NCBI RefSeq assembly: GCF_037811135.1
Contig: NZ_CP149130.1
Span: 802,501-866,500, forward strand
Reading direction: 5' to 3'
Source: Aeromonas rivipollensis
Lineage (GTDB): Bacteria > Pseudomonadota > Gammaproteobacteria > Enterobacterales > Aeromonadaceae
Length of the DNA: 64,000 bases
In this document: in pieces, positions 20,476 through 29,858 of the stretch
How the letters are laid out: each line of letters begins with the position of its first letter
Position numbering within the stretch: position 1 is the stretch's first letter
Program-made: the position numbers and the translations under genes
The notes under the pieces: generated by a model
Seen by the model: the letters and a program-made list of their open reading frames with translations, nothing else
The model's database searches: none
What the model was told of the DNA's origin: nothing

Positions 20476-20628
20476 ATGCGCTTTACCAATGAAAACGGCG
20501 ATACCATGACACTGGCAGACAATCTCACCCTGCATGAGCTGCTCGACATGGGGGTCAGCATCTCGGTCTGTGAAGAGACGGATCCGGATCAGCAGATCTG
20601 GTTGGCGGAGCCGGAAGACGAGCACTGA
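20476..20628 (+). CDS. Small acidic hypothetical protein
   Basis: 50-codon frame MRFTNENGDTMTLADNLTLH... ending ...AEPEDEH, strongly acidic at the C-terminus, with a purine-rich stretch (AAGGAGAGGACGG) ahead and a good terminator right after it at 20643. Normal third-position GC use supports coding. No family is recognised. It may be the last gene of the PAP2-glycosyltransferase unit, 35 nt downstream of it. Confidence 0.6.
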   Translation: MRFTNENGDTMTLADNLTLHELLDMGVSISVCEETDPDQQIWLAEPEDEH

Positions 20629-20642
20629 GACGCTATGTTTTG

Positions 20643-20675
20643 ACGGCCCGCCCCTTGTGGGCGGGCCATTTATTT
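20643..20675 (+). terminator. Terminator after small acidic protein gene
   Basis: GGCCCGCCC - CTTGT - GGGCGGGCC followed by ATTTATTT. Confidence 0.85.
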
Positions 20676-21016
20676 CCATCCCTGCCCTGATTGGCAGCAT
20701 GATCCGCTAGTTTCCCCCCCATACTCCCCGCTTTGTTTCCGGTCTGGTGACCAAGTCACTGAATGTTAATAGCTGTTTGAAATTTATGACTGTTCTGGTC
20801 AGACAAAGCCGTGGACAAGCGTTCACAAGCGGGTTAAGTTGGTTTTTCACCCGCTTTTCGGGTGAATGATGGAAAAAACCTATTTTTCTACTATCGACGG
20901 CTCCGAACTCGCCTGGTCTGGATGCAGACAACAACAAGAGACGGATCGGCGCTGCCGGGAAGCAGCGGACTGTCGGTAGCTTTCGCTTAACGGAGCAAAG
21001 CCTGGAGGGCTTTATC
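20676..21016. other. ilvIH upstream region
   Basis: 340 bp without a convincing gene; AT-rich in its first half as expected for a promoter. It contains a perfect 8-bp hairpin (TTCACCCG - CTTTT - CGGGTGAA, 20846-20866) without a T-run, and a 27-codon frame starting at 20786 that runs through it. The latter has no branched-chain-codon cluster, so a classical attenuator is not supported. In E. coli ilvIH is controlled by Lrp from a long upstream region; the same is possible here. Confidence 0.5.
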
Positions 21017-22735
21017 ATGGAGATGTTATCAGGCGCCCAGATGGTGGTTAGAGCGCTGGAAGATCAGGGAGTTGAGCATGTCTTCGGCTACCCTGGTGGC
21101 TCAGTGCTCGACATCTATGACGCTCTCTTCGAAAACGGCAAGATGGAGCATGTCCTGGTGCGGCACGAGCAGGCCGCGGTGCACATGGCTGACGGTTACG
21201 CCCGTTCCACCGGCAAGGTGGGTACTGTGCTGGTGACCTCGGGTCCAGGCGCCACCAACTGCATCACCGGCATCGCCACCGCCTACATGGACTCGATCCC
21301 CCTGGTGATCCTGTCCGGTCAGGTGCCGACCAGCATGATAGGGGAGGACGCGTTCCAGGAGACCGACATGATCGGCATCTCCCGTCCTGTGGTGAAGCAC
21401 AGCTTCCTGTGCAAGAAGGCCAGCGACATTCCCGACGCCATCAAGAAGGCCTACTACATTGCCGCCAGTGGCCGCCCGGGGCCCGTGGTGGTGGACTTGC
21501 CCAAGGACGTACAGAACCCGAAAGAGAAATTCCCCTACCAGTATCCCGAGTCCGTTTCCCTGCGCTCCTACAATCCGACCAAGGCCGGACACAAGGGCCA
21601 GATCAAGCGGGCCGCCAAGTTGCTGGTGGAGGCACAGCGTCCCGTCATGTACGTGGGCGGTGGTGCCATCAACGCCAACGCGGATCATCTGGTGACCAAG
21701 CTGGCCGAGCTGTTGAACCTGCCGGTGACCACTACCCTGATGGGGCTGGGGGCCTTCAGCGGCACCCATCCGCAATTCATCGGCATGCTGGGGATGCACG
21801 GCACCTTCGAAGCAAACAAGAGCATGCACAACGCGGATCTCATCTTCGCCGTGGGTGCCCGCTTCGATGACCGCGTCACCAACAACGTGAGCAAGTTCTG
21901 TCCCAACGCCACCATAGTCCACATCGACATAGACCCCACCTCCATCTCCAAGACGGTACAGGCCCATGTGCCCATCGTCGGCTCGGTGGAAACCGTGCTG
22001 GAGCAGATGCTGGAAGTGATCCGCGAGTGCGGCTTCGACAACGACAAGCAGGCGCTGGGGGACTGGTGGAGCCAGATCGATCAGTGGCGCTCCCGCAACT
22101 GCCTGGCCTACGAGACCCACCCCACCCTGATCAAGCCGCAGCAGGTCATAGAGGCGCTCTACAAGGTGACCAAGGGGGAGGCCTTCGTCGCCTCCGATGT
22201 GGGCCAGCACCAGATGTTCGCCGCCCTCTACTACCCCTTTGCCAAGCCGCGCCAGTGGATCAACTCCGGGGGCCTCGGCACCATGGGCTTCGGCATTCCG
22301 GCCGCCATGGGGGCCCAGTTTGCCAACCCGGATGCCGTGGTCTGCTGCGTCACCGGTGACGGCTCGGTGCAGATGAACATTCAGGAGCTCTCCACCTGCA
22401 TGCAGTACGGGGTGCCCATCAAGATCATCTCCATCAACAACCGTGCGCTGGGCATGGTCAAGCAGTGGCAGAAGATGTTCTACGGTGGCCGTCACAGCCA
22501 CTCCTACATGGAATCCCTGCCCGATTTCGTCAAGCTGGCGGAGGCCTATGGCCATGTCGGCATCGCGGTGAGCGATCCGGCAGAGCTGGAGAGCGCCATG
22601 GAGAAGGCCTTCGCCATGAAGGATCGGCTGGTGTTCATGGACATCTCGGTCGACCCCGATGAGCACGTCTATCCGATGCAGATAAAGTTCGGTGCCATGG
22701 ACGAGATGTGGCTGAGCAAGACGGAGAGGACCTGA
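21017..22735 (+). CDS. ilvI: Acetolactate synthase III large subunit
   Basis: 572-residue thiamine-diphosphate enzyme that condenses pyruvate to acetolactate or acetohydroxybutyrate (valine, leucine, isoleucine synthesis). It aligns end to end with E. coli IlvI, from MEMLSGA to [11 protein letters not shown]. The cofactor motif [14 protein letters not shown]...NNRALG and the catalytic Glu region ([16 protein letters not shown]) are intact. Start ATG 21017 follows TGGAGGG. The gene end and the following start are repeated 77-80 bp downstream before the real ilvH. Confidence 0.97.
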   Translation: MEMLSGAQMVVRALEDQGVEHVFGYPGGSVLDIYDALFENGKMEHVLVRHEQAAVHMADGYARSTGKVGTVLVTSGPGATNCITGIATAYMDSIPLVILSGQVPTSMIGEDAFQETDMIGISRPVVKHSFLCKKASDIPDAIKKAYYIAASGRPGPVVVDLPKDVQNPKEKFPYQYPESVSLRSYNPTKAGHKGQIKRAAKLLVEAQRPVMYVGGGAINANADHLVTKLAELLNLPVTTTLMGLGAFSGTHPQFIGMLGMHGTFEANKSMHNADLIFAVGARFDDRVTNNVSKFCPNATIVHIDIDPTSISKTVQAHVPIVGSVETVLEQMLEVIRECGFDNDKQALGDWWSQIDQWRSRNCLAYETHPTLIKPQQVIEALYKVTKGEAFVASDVGQHQMFAALYYPFAKPRQWINSGGLGTMGFGIPAAMGAQFANPDAVVCCVTGDGSVQMNIQELSTCMQYGVPIKIISINNRALGMVKQWQKMFYGGRHSHSYMESLPDFVKLAEAYGHVGIAVSDPAELESAMEKAFAMKDRLVFMDISVDPDEHVYPMQIKFGAMDEMWLSKTERT

Positions 22736-22850
22736 CGATGGAACATATTATTTCGGTCGTGCTGATGGATCACGCCGTCGATGAGATGTGGCTGAGCAAG
22801 GCGGGGGAAATCTGATGAGGCATATCATTTCAGTACTGCTGGAGAACGAG
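22695..22850 (+). repeat. Duplicated ilvI-ilvH junction
   Basis: GAGATGTGGCTGAGCAAG occurs at 22703-22720 and identically at 22783-22800. The ATG of an ilvH-like start (MEHIISVVL) lies at 22738 and the real ilvH start (MRHIISVLL) at 22815. The unit [ilvI end + ilvH start] is present twice. The outer halves are functional and the inner halves have diverged. Within the start copies ATT/ATC, TCG/TCA and GTC/GTA are synonymous differences. Confidence 0.92.
22738..22815 (+). other. Mini-ORF from displaced ilvH start fused to displaced ilvI end
   Basis: 25 codons: MEHIISVVLMDHAV then [11 protein letters not shown] and TGA. It begins two bases after the ilvI stop and its TGA overlaps the real ilvH ATG as TGATG. 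If translated it would bridge ilvI and ilvH by termination-reinitiation. The peptide itself is an accidental fusion of two gene ends. Confidence 0.55.
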
Positions 22851-23309
22851 TCCGGCGCCCTGAGCCGTGTGGTGGGCCTCTTCTCCCAGCGCGGCTACAA
22901 CATCGAGACCCTGACGGTGGCCCCCACCGAGGATCCCACCCTGTCCCGCATGACCATAGTCACCATGGGTGACGAGCGGGTGCTGGAGCAGATCCAGAAG
23001 CAGCTGCACAAGCTGGTGGACGTGCTCAAGGTGTGTGACCTGAGCGAAGGGGAACACATAGAGCGGGAGATAGCCCTGGTCAAGGCGCGCGCCGCCGGTG
23101 GTGCCCGCGACGAGCTGAAACGGCTGGCGGATATCTTCCGCGGCCAGATCGTCGACGTCACCCCGGAGCAGTACACAGTGCAACTGGTGGGCACCAGCGA
23201 GAAGCTGGACGCCTTCATCAAGACTGCCGCCCAGACCAACGAGATCATCGAAGTGGTGCGCTCTGGTGTCTGCGGCATCTCCCGGGCGGACAAATCCCTG
23301 CGTCCTTGA
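22815..23309 (+). CDS. ilvH: Acetolactate synthase III small regulatory subunit
   Basis: 164-residue regulatory subunit with an N-terminal ACT domain ([41 protein letters not shown]), which binds valine for feedback inhibition, and a C-terminal domain that activates IlvI. Nearly identical in layout to E. coli IlvH. ATG 22815 is chosen by that alignment; an in-frame GTG at 22788 would add a tail derived from the repeated ilvI end. Confidence 0.96.
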   Translation: MRHIISVLLENESGALSRVVGLFSQRGYNIETLTVAPTEDPTLSRMTIVTMGDERVLEQIQKQLHKLVDVLKVCDLSEGEHIEREIALVKARAAGGARDELKRLADIFRGQIVDVTPEQYTVQLVGTSEKLDAFIKTAAQTNEIIEVVRSGVCGISRADKSLRP

Positions 23310-23337
23310 GCTACTGGCTGGCGGGTTTGTTGTCCAA

Positions 23338-23361
23338 AGGGGCTCCTCGGAGCCCCTTTTT
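23338..23361 (+). terminator. ilvIH terminator
   Basis: AGGGGCTCC - TC - GGAGCCCCT stem with five T. Confidence 0.92.
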
Positions 23362-23652
23362 CATGGGCGCAAAGCGTGGCCGAGTCTGTCATTTTCTTTC
23401 AAATGATCGGTAAACTATCCACAAAAGCTGTGGAAAACTCTGTAGATTAGCGGTGTGTCTGGCGTTAGTTAGCTGATCTTAAAGGGATATTCTGATTTGA
23501 TCCTGGCTGGATCGCAATTGTGCAATCCCCCTGCGCGGGTGTGAGTGTTTGCTTATCGCCGGCCCCTTGCCAGGAGGCGTTCGCGGCCAGTCTGGCGGAT
23601 CCTGCGAAGATCCGGATTTGATCTCGCCGATCAACAGGCCCCTGTCAGCCAT
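23362..23652. other. Gene-free spacer between converging ilvIH and ackA-pta
   Basis: About 290 bp between two terminators with no credible gene on either strand. Small inverted repeats are present (TCCACA-AAAGC-TGTGGA near 23415; GGATC...GATCC near 23597). I recognise no known element and no decayed gene. Confidence 0.45.
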
Positions 23653-23681
23653 AAAAAAACCCGCCGTAAGGCGGGTTTTTC
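23653..23681 (-). terminator. ackA-pta terminator
   Basis: AAACCCGCC - GTAA - GGCGGGTTT with A-run on one side and T-run on the other; acts on the minus strand after pta. Confidence 0.9.
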
Positions 23682-23703
23682 ACAGGGTCAGCGCTGGGCG
23701 ATA

Positions 23704-25857
23704 TTACTCGGCCTGGGCTGCCTGAATACCGGTCAGGGCGATGGTGTAGACGATGTCGTCTACCAGGGCGCCACGGGACAGGTCGTTGACCGGCTTGCGC
23801 ATGCCTTGCAGCATGGGGCCGATGGAGACCAGTTCTGCGGAACGCTGTACCGCCTTGTAGGTGGTGTTGCCGGTGTTCAGGTCCGGGAACACGAACACTG
23901 TGGCTTTACCCGCGACCGGTGAGTTCGGTGCCTTGGACTTGGCCACGTTCTCCATGATGGCCGCGTCGTATTGCAGCGGGCCGTCGATGATGAGGTCGGG
24001 GCGCTTGGCCTTGGCCAGCTCGGTCGCTTCGCGCACCTTCTCTACGTCCGCGCCGGCGCCAGAGGTACCGGTGGAGTAGGAGATCATGGCGACACGCGGC
24101 TCGATGCCGAAGGCGGCAGCGGAGTCGGCGGACTGGATGGCGATCTCGGCCAGCTGTTCGGCGCTCGGGTCCGGGTTGATGGCGCAGTCACCATACACCA
24201 GCACCTGATCAGGCAGCAGCATAAAGAAGATCGACGATATCAACGAGGAACCCGGGGCAGTCTTGATGATCTGCATCGGCGGACGAATGGTGTTGGCTGT
24301 GGTGTGTACCGCGCCAGATACCAGACCGTCCACTTCGCCACGCTCCAGCATCATGGTGCCCAGCACCACGTTGTCTTCCAGCTGCTCGCGGGCGACCACT
24401 TCGGTCATGCCCTTGTTCTTGCGCAGCTCGACCAGACGCGGCACATAGCGCTCGCGCACTTCCAGCGGGTCGATGATCTCGACGCGATCGGTCAGTACCA
24501 CACCCTGCTGTTCGGCAACGCGACGGATCTCTTCCGGGTTGCCCAGCAGCACCGGACGGGCGATGCCCCGCTCGGCACAGATGGCGGCAGCCTTGATGGT
24601 CCGCGGCTCTTCCCCTTCCGGCAGCACGACGCGCTTGTTGGCCTGACGGGCCAGCTCGGTCAGCTGATAGCGGAAGGCAGGCGGGCTCAGGCGACGGGAG
24701 CGGGTGGACTTGGCAGAGAGAGACTCGATCCAGTGCTTGTCGATGTGGCCAGCCACATAGTCCTGCACCAGCTCGATACGCTCGCGGTCATCTTCCGGGA
24801 TGTCGACGTTGAAGTTCTGCAGGCTGACGGCGGTCTGCCAGGTGTTGGTGCCGGTGATCATGATCGGCAGGCCGGTGGCCATGGCCTGTTGGCACAGGGC
24901 GATGACTTGCGGCTCAGGATGGTAGTTGCCGGTCAGCAGCAGGGCACCCAGCTTGACGCCGTTCATGGCGGACAGGCAGGCGGAGACGATGACGTCGGAG
25001 CGGTCGCCTGAGGTCACCAGCAGGCTGCCCGGACGGAAGTGCTCGATCATGTTGTGGATGGAGCGGGCGCAGAAGGTCACGGTCTGCAGGCGACGGCTGT
25101 CCAGCTCCCCCTTGTGCAGGATCTTGGCGGCCAGATGCTTGGCGAGATCCTTGGCGCGCGGGGCGATCAGCTGGGTGTTCCAGGGGATGCAGCCGAGGAT
25201 GCGCAGCGGGCTCTTGCCGAACACCTGCAGCACTTCCAGGTTGTGGGCGGTATCGGAGGTGTGGTGGTGCGCCTCGAACATCTCGGTCAGGTCGGGGCGG
25301 GTCACGCCGTGCTCGTCAACCGGTGCGCCCACCTTGTTGATGACGCAGCCCACGATACGCGGGTTGCTGACGCCACCGAAGTTGGAGCAGGCCAGCTCGA
25401 TGCGCTCTTTCAGCTTCTGGCTGGAGTCATTGCCCGGATGGGTCACGAACACCATGTCGGCGTCCAGTGCCTTGGCGACGTCGTAGTTCAGCTTGTTGGC
25501 AAAGGGCTGCTTGTCGGTCGGCACCAGGCCTTCGATCACCACCACTTCGGCACCGCTGGTCTTCACGTGCTCTTCGAAGCGGGCCACGATCTCTTCCAGC
25601 AGGATATCGGTGTTGCTGGAGGTGATCATGTTCTCGGCGTAGGAGAGGGCGAACGGCTCAGGCGGGTTGATGTTGGCGGCTGCGCGGATCACGGCGGTGG
25701 AGCGCTCGGTACCGGTTTCACCCGGACGCGGCTGGGCAACCGGTTTGAAGAAGCTGACATTGACACCGTGACGTTCCATGGCGCGAACGACGCCAAGGCT
25801 CACGGAAGTTACGCCGACACCAGTGCCGACCGGGATGAGCATAATAGTGCGTGCCAC
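23704..25857 (-). CDS. pta: Phosphate acetyltransferase
   Basis: 717-residue long-form Pta, converting acetyl-CoA + phosphate to acetyl phosphate. The N-terminal P-loop-like domain ([18 protein letters not shown]) and middle DRTGG domain form the regulatory part; the catalytic PTA/PTB domain occupies about residues 390-715 ([14 protein letters not shown] ... [17 protein letters not shown]). Same length class as E. coli Pta (714). It follows ackA after 69 nt, with a hairpin between them that may lower its expression. Confidence 0.97.
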   Translation of the reverse strand: MARTIMLIPVGTGVGVTSVSLGVVRAMERHGVNVSFFKPVAQPRPGETGTERSTAVIRAAANINPPEPFALSYAENMITSSNTDILLEEIVARFEEHVKTSGAEVVVIEGLVPTDKQPFANKLNYDVAKALDADMVFVTHPGNDSSQKLKERIELACSNFGGVSNPRIVGCVINKVGAPVDEHGVTRPDLTEMFEAHHHTSDTAHNLEVLQVFGKSPLRILGCIPWNTQLIAPRAKDLAKHLAAKILHKGELDSRRLQTVTFCARSIHNMIEHFRPGSLLVTSGDRSDVIVSACLSAMNGVKLGALLLTGNYHPEPQVIALCQQAMATGLPIMITGTNTWQTAVSLQNFNVDIPEDDRERIELVQDYVAGHIDKHWIESLSAKSTRSRRLSPPAFRYQLTELARQANKRVVLPEGEEPRTIKAAAICAERGIARPVLLGNPEEIRRVAEQQGVVLTDRVEIIDPLEVRERYVPRLVELRKNKGMTEVVAREQLEDNVVLGTMMLERGEVDGLVSGAVHTTANTIRPPMQIIKTAPGSSLISSIFFMLLPDQVLVYGDCAINPDPSAEQLAEIAIQSADSAAAFGIEPRVAMISYSTGTSGAGADVEKVREATELAKAKRPDLIIDGPLQYDAAIMENVAKSKAPNSPVAGKATVFVFPDLNTGNTTYKAVQRSAELVSIGPMLQGMRKPVNDLSRGALVDDIVYTIALTGIQAAQAE

Positions 25858-25890
25858 TTATTACCCCTTGTTCATTTTTGGGATCAGGAA

Positions 25891-25912
25891 AAGGCCGCCC
25901 TGGGGCGGCCTT
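25891..25912 (-). terminator. Hairpin between ackA and pta
   Basis: Perfect stem AAGGCCGCCC - CA - GGGCGGCCTT, followed on the minus strand by TTCC. A partial terminator or processing hairpin; it would set pta below ackA. Confidence 0.65.
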
Positions 25913-25926
25913 GCTCTACAGCTAAT

Positions 25927-27129
25927 TTATGCGCCGACCAGTTCCAGCGCGTCGTGGGCGATGACCCACTCTTCGTTGGTCGGGATAACCAGGGCCTTGG
26001 TGGAGCCAGCCTTGGTGATCTCGCCACCCTTGCCGAAGCGTGCCTTCAGGTTGGCGTCGTGGTCGACGTCAAAGCCCAGCAGGCCCAGCTTGTTCAGGGT
26101 GATCTCACGGATCGGGGCGGAGTTCTCGCCGATGCCGCCGGTGAAGACCACGGCATCCAGACGACCGTCCATGGCGGCGGCGTAGGCACCGATGTACTTG
26201 GCCAGACGGTAGCAGTACACGTCCATGGCGCGCTTGGCTTCTTCCTTGCTGTCGTAGTTGTCTTCAACGAAACGGCAGTCGGAGGTGACTTCGGTCAGAC
26301 CCTGCAGGCCGGATTCCTTGGTCAGCATGGTGTTGATCTCGGCGACGCTCATGCCCAGCTTGTCGTGCAGGAAGAAGATGATGGCCGGATCGATGTCACC
26401 GGAACGGGTACCCATCACCAGACCTTCCAGCGGGGTCAGGCCCATGGAGGTGTCGACGGACTTGCCGTTCTTGATGGCGCAGACGGAACCGCCGTTGCCC
26501 AGGTGGCAGTTGATGATGTTCAGCTCTTCGACCGGCTTGTTCAGCTGCTTGGCGGCTTCCAGGCTGATGTAGTAGTGGCTGGTGCCGTGGGCGCCGTAGC
26601 GACGGATGCCGTTCTCTTTGTAGAGCTTGTACGGCAGGGCGTACAGGAAGGCTTCTTCCGGCATGGTCTGATGGAAGGCGGTGTCGAACACGGCGACGTT
26701 CTTCTCGGCCAGCTCAGGGAAGACCTTGAGGGCGGCACGGATGCCGATCAGGTGAGCCGGGTTGTGCAGCGGAGCGTAAGGAATGGCGGCTTCGATACCG
26801 GCGATCACGTCTTTGCAGATCCGCACGGAAGAAGTGAATTGCTCGCCGCCGTGTACCACGCGGTGGCCGATGGCAATCAGGTTCTTGGACAGTTCAGGGT
26901 TGAGCGGCAGGATCTTGTGGACGATGTAGTCCAGTGCTTCCTGGTGAGCGGCACCGGCACCCAGATCGGCACTGCCCTTTTCGCCGTTGAGCTTCCACTT
27001 GATGCGGGCGTCGTCGAGGTTGAAGCACTCGGCCAGGCCGGACAGCAGATCATCACCGGTGGTTGCGTCAATGACAGCAAACTTCAGGGACGAGCTGCCA
27101 CAGTTAAGAACAAGAACCAGCTTACTCAT
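25927..27129 (-). CDS. ackA: Acetate kinase
   Basis: 400-residue acetate kinase (acetyl phosphate + ADP to acetate + ATP). N-terminal phosphate-binding NCGSSSLKF, the [15 protein letters not shown] and [11 protein letters not shown] motifs with catalytic residues, the [10 protein letters not shown] segment and the C-terminal [10 protein letters not shown] adenosine motif are all present. Length as in E. coli (400). First gene of ackA-pta. The region upstream (27130-27431) should hold its promoter. Confidence 0.98.
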   Translation of the reverse strand: MSKLVLVLNCGSSSLKFAVIDATTGDDLLSGLAECFNLDDARIKWKLNGEKGSADLGAGAAHQEALDYIVHKILPLNPELSKNLIAIGHRVVHGGEQFTSSVRICKDVIAGIEAAIPYAPLHNPAHLIGIRAALKVFPELAEKNVAVFDTAFHQTMPEEAFLYALPYKLYKENGIRRYGAHGTSHYYISLEAAKQLNKPVEELNIINCHLGNGGSVCAIKNGKSVDTSMGLTPLEGLVMGTRSGDIDPAIIFFLHDKLGMSVAEINTMLTKESGLQGLTEVTSDCRFVEDNYDSKEEAKRAMDVYCYRLAKYIGAYAAAMDGRLDAVVFTGGIGENSAPIREITLNKLGLLGFDVDHDANLKARFGKGGEITKAGSTKALVIPTNEEWVIAHDALELVGA

Positions 27130-27431
27130 GAATAAATCCTATCGCAGATTGGGTTGGGTTGGAGGATGCGCCGGACGCGGTGCGCCCAAAAACTATCAAC
27201 TTATCCTTATGAGGGTTGGCAATCTGTTGCTTGCCCCTTGTATAGTGATACAAGACCCGGAATTCTGACGTCCCTGACAGGCCAGCAGCAAACCACTGGC
27301 GTAAAAATTGGGCGTACAAAGGATAACCTGATTGTTGAAAAATAACAAAGTCATCCTCAACCTTTGTTATTGCCTCTCAAATATTGTCGAGGTTTTGCCG
27401 TTAATACGTTCAAAAAGAGCTCGGAGGTAGT
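27130..27431. other. Divergent region between ackA and yfbV
   Basis: 302 bp, clearly AT-richer than the genes. It holds a long inverted repeat AATAACAAAG ... CTTTGTTATT (27341-27350 / 27362-27371), probably regulatory, about 60 bp before yfbV, and presumably the ackA promoter. No small gene is supported. Confidence 0.55.
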
Positions 27432-27872
27432 ATGAGCATGAACATTTTTGGAACTAAATTACAGCAAGGCCGTCATTATATGACTCTTTGGCCGCGCCGT
27501 CCCGAGCTTAATTCCATGTTCCCGGAGAATCGGGTGATCAAGGCGACCGAGTTCGCCCTCAGGGTCATTCCGGCGCTCGCCGTGCTCAGCGTCATGCTGC
27601 AGTTCCAGTTCGGCGAGCTGCACTACTGGCCCTCCGTCATGGCCTCGGTGTTGTTCCTGCTCAGTCTGCCGTTGCAAGGCTACTACTGGCTCGGCCAGCG
27701 TGCCGATACCCGGCTTCCTCCCTCCCTTGCCAACTGGTACAGGGAGATCAACGGCAAGATGAACGAGCAGGGGGGTCATCGTCAGCTGGTGGCCCGACCC
27801 CGTTACGAGGAGCTGGCCGACACCCTCAACGCCGCCTTCAAGCAGCTGGACAAATCCTTCCTCTACGAATAG
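27432..27872 (+). CDS. yfbV: YfbV family membrane protein (UPF0208)
   Basis: 146-residue inner-membrane protein matching E. coli YfbV, including the conserved opening with GRHYMTLWP and ENRVIKATEFALR. Two hydrophobic segments (about residues 43-62 and 68-86: VIPALAVLSVMLQF; WPSVMASVLFLLSLPL) form a hairpin, followed by a cytoplasmic tail. In E. coli YfbV limits the spread of the Ter macrodomain organisation. Divergent from ackA exactly as in E. coli. Start ATG 27432 follows CGGAGG. Confidence 0.9.
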   Translation: MSMNIFGTKLQQGRHYMTLWPRRPELNSMFPENRVIKATEFALRVIPALAVLSVMLQFQFGELHYWPSVMASVLFLLSLPLQGYYWLGQRADTRLPPSLANWYREINGKMNEQGGHRQLVARPRYEELADTLNAAFKQLDKSFLYE

Positions 27873-27887
27873 CCCCGGCAGGGGAGC

Positions 27888-27912
27888 AAAAGGCGCCACC
27901 AGGCGCCTTTTT
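27888..27912. terminator. Terminator between converging yfbV and yfbU
   Basis: AAAGGCGCC - ACCA - GGCGCCTTTTT. Confidence 0.88.
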
Positions 27913-27917
27913 CACAT

Positions 27918-28418
27918 TCAGGCGGCCAGTACCTTGCTGATCTCCTGGATGGATAGCTTGTACTGACGGGGGCACTGACGCCAGGCCGCCAGCATGCGCT
28001 GGTACTTGTCGCGCATGGCGATGTCGCTGGAGAGCTCGTCACAGGGGCACGGCAGATCGGGGAAGCGCTTGTCCACCTCCAGCAGGAAGCAGACATAATC
28101 CGCCAGTTCCCGCTCCTGGCTGCGGCTGTAGCCGTTGAAGGCCAGGCGACTCTCGTTCACCTCGGCCCGGGTACCGGCGTCGAGGTTGCCCCAGGAGATG
28201 GCCAGCGCATGATGCAGCTCCAGGGTGTCCAGCACCTCCTGACAGGTGGCGAGATCCAGGTGGCCGAAGCTCTTCTCCAGTTCGAGGATCTGCAGGCAGT
28301 AGCCACGTTCGACTATGGTGCTGGCCCGCTGGTAAAACGCCGCCTTCTCCGGATTGAGTTTGGCCAGGATCTCGTACTGATTGCTCAGGATCAGGCGTTC
28401 GGTATGGCTCATGTTCAT
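27918..28418 (-). CDS. yfbU: YfbU family protein
   Basis: 166-residue protein aligning along its whole length with E. coli YfbU (RLILSNQYEIL near the start; KYQRMLAAWRQCPRQYKLS near the end). Soluble, mostly helical, function not established. The start is MNMSHTERL at 28418, by alignment to E. coli MEMTNAQRL; the upstream extension in this frame is not plausible. Confidence 0.9.
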   Translation of the reverse strand: MNMSHTERLILSNQYEILAKLNPEKAAFYQRASTIVERGYCLQILELEKSFGHLDLATCQEVLDTLELHHALAISWGNLDAGTRAEVNESRLAFNGYSRSQERELADYVCFLLEVDKRFPDLPCPCDELSSDIAMRDKYQRMLAAWRQCPRQYKLSIQEISKVLAA

Positions 28419-28590
28419 GGGCTGTCTCACTGGAAAATGAATCTGGGGCCACGTTAACCCATATCCAGGATGAATTTTTTGATCTGATAGGGGAGGTTGG
28501 CGAGAAAAACGGGGAGGAGGGCGCAACAGGGGCGCTGCTGTTGGCAGGAGATTCCCGGCTCTTGCGCGGCAGAACAGGGGGCAAATGATC

Positions 28591-28612
28591 AGGGCCTGCA
28601 TCTGCAGGCCCT
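28591..28612 (-). terminator. Terminator after bcp
   Basis: Perfect stem AGGGCCTGCA - GA - TGCAGGCCCT on the minus strand, followed by GATCATTT. Confidence 0.7.
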
Positions 28613-28637
28613 GTTGTCGTCTCTGAACTGGCGGGGG

Positions 28638-29102
28638 TCAGCCCTTGACGAGGTCGAGCACCACCTGATGGTGATCGCTGGTCTTGAACTTGTCGAAGCG
28701 GTGGGCCACCTTGCCCTCCTCATCGATGAGGAAGCTCAGTCGATGGATGCCGTCGTACTCCTTGCCCATGAACTTCTTCGGGCCCCAGACGCCAAAGGCA
28801 TCGGCCACGGCGTGATCCTCATCGGCCAGCAGCCGGAAGTTCAGGTTGTCGCGCTCCTCGAACTTCTTCAGGCGCTTGGCCGGGTCCGGGCTGATGCCGA
28901 GCACCACCACGTTGAGAGCGGCCAGTTCGGCATTGACGTCCCGCAGGCCGCAGGCCTGGGTGGTGCAGCCCGGGGTCATCGCCTTGGGATAGAAATAGAT
29001 GAGCACCTTCTTGCCCCGCAGGGAGGACAGACTGACCTGCTGACCATCCTGATCGGAGAGGGAGAAATCGGGGGCCTGAGTACCAACTTGTAGTGGTTGC
29101 AT
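28638..29102 (-). CDS. bcp: Thioredoxin-dependent thiol peroxidase (Bcp/PrxQ)
   Basis: 154-residue peroxiredoxin of the PrxQ group, reducing peroxides with thioredoxin. The peroxidatic Cys lies in YPKAMTPGCTTQACG (about residue 46), with the resolving Cys five residues later as usual for E. coli Bcp. It lies 23 nt after gcvR in the conserved bcp-gcvR pair. Confidence 0.95.
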   Translation of the reverse strand: MQPLQVGTQAPDFSLSDQDGQQVSLSSLRGKKVLIYFYPKAMTPGCTTQACGLRDVNAELAALNVVVLGISPDPAKRLKKFEERDNLNFRLLADEDHAVADAFGVWGPKKFMGKEYDGIHRLSFLIDEEGKVAHRFDKFKTSDHHQVVLDLVKG

Positions 29103-29125
29103 GGGGTCTCCTCGGATAAACGCCG

Positions 29126-29659
29126 TCAGGCGTATTTGTGATTGACGATGAACTCGAATGACTCGGCACCCAGTTCACGACAGAAATCGGCGAAGGCCGT
29201 TTTCGAGTCGGCCGCCTCGCCCTGCTTGGCCTGATTGAGCTGGAAATTGGCCTTGAGCAGGTTGAAGGGTTGCTGCTCGAGGGTGACGGTCTGCATGGCC
29301 TGGATATCCCAGCCGTGATCGCTGAAGAACTGGGTGCACTGGCTTACGATGCCCGGCTGATCCCGGATCAGCACCTCGGCGCTGGCGCTGATGTCATATT
29401 GCAGGGAGTGGTGGCGCTCGGTGCGCTTCATCATGGTGATGAGATCCCACTCCTGGCTGCGCAGGGGGAGGCTTATCTCAAGCTGCATCAGGCTGTTCCA
29501 GTCACCGGACAACAGCATGATGAAAGTGAATTCGTTACCGAAGATGCCAAGACGGCTGTCGACAATGTTGCAACCGCAGCCACTGACGTGACGGGTAACC
29601 TCATTGACGATGCCAGGCCTGTCCGTGCCGATGGCCGTTACGACCAGGTAGTGAGTCAT
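29126..29659 (-). CDS. gcvR: Glycine cleavage system transcriptional repressor
   Basis: 177-residue GcvR with two ACT domains (HYLVVTAIGTDRPGIVNEVTRHVSGCGCNIVDSRL; then LIRDQPGIVSQCTQFFSDHGWDIQAM). In E. coli GcvR binds GcvA to repress the gcv operon and senses glycine. The start MTHYLVVTAIG at 29659 is chosen by alignment, not the in-frame ATG at 29677. Divergent from dapA as in E. coli. Confidence 0.92.
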   Translation of the reverse strand: MTHYLVVTAIGTDRPGIVNEVTRHVSGCGCNIVDSRLGIFGNEFTFIMLLSGDWNSLMQLEISLPLRSQEWDLITMMKRTERHHSLQYDISASAEVLIRDQPGIVSQCTQFFSDHGWDIQAMQTVTLEQQPFNLLKANFQLNQAKQGEAADSKTAFADFCRELGAESFEFIVNHKYA

Positions 29660-29858
29660 AAATCGTCTCTCGTCCATTTATTGCGAATGCGGTGAGAGCG
29701 AGCGCCTGACGGGCATGACACCCTGCTCCGGGCTCTCTCCTGCCCTCGTGCATCCATACGTTTTGTGGCGGATGGTAACACGGCTTGTCCCTTGCCTCCC
29801 TTGTTTTTCAAAAGGGGCAGCTTTACCATTACGCCCCTGAAAATCGGGAGAAATATCC

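Noticed and set aside
20786-20869. Leader peptide / attenuator for ilvIH
   Set aside because: The 27-codon frame has no cluster of Leu, Val or Ile codons, and the overlapping hairpin lacks a T-run.
23362-23652. Decayed gene or mobile element remnant between ilvH and pta
   Set aside because: No frame or repeat matched anything recognisable, and it lacks similarity to the ends of ilvH or pta.
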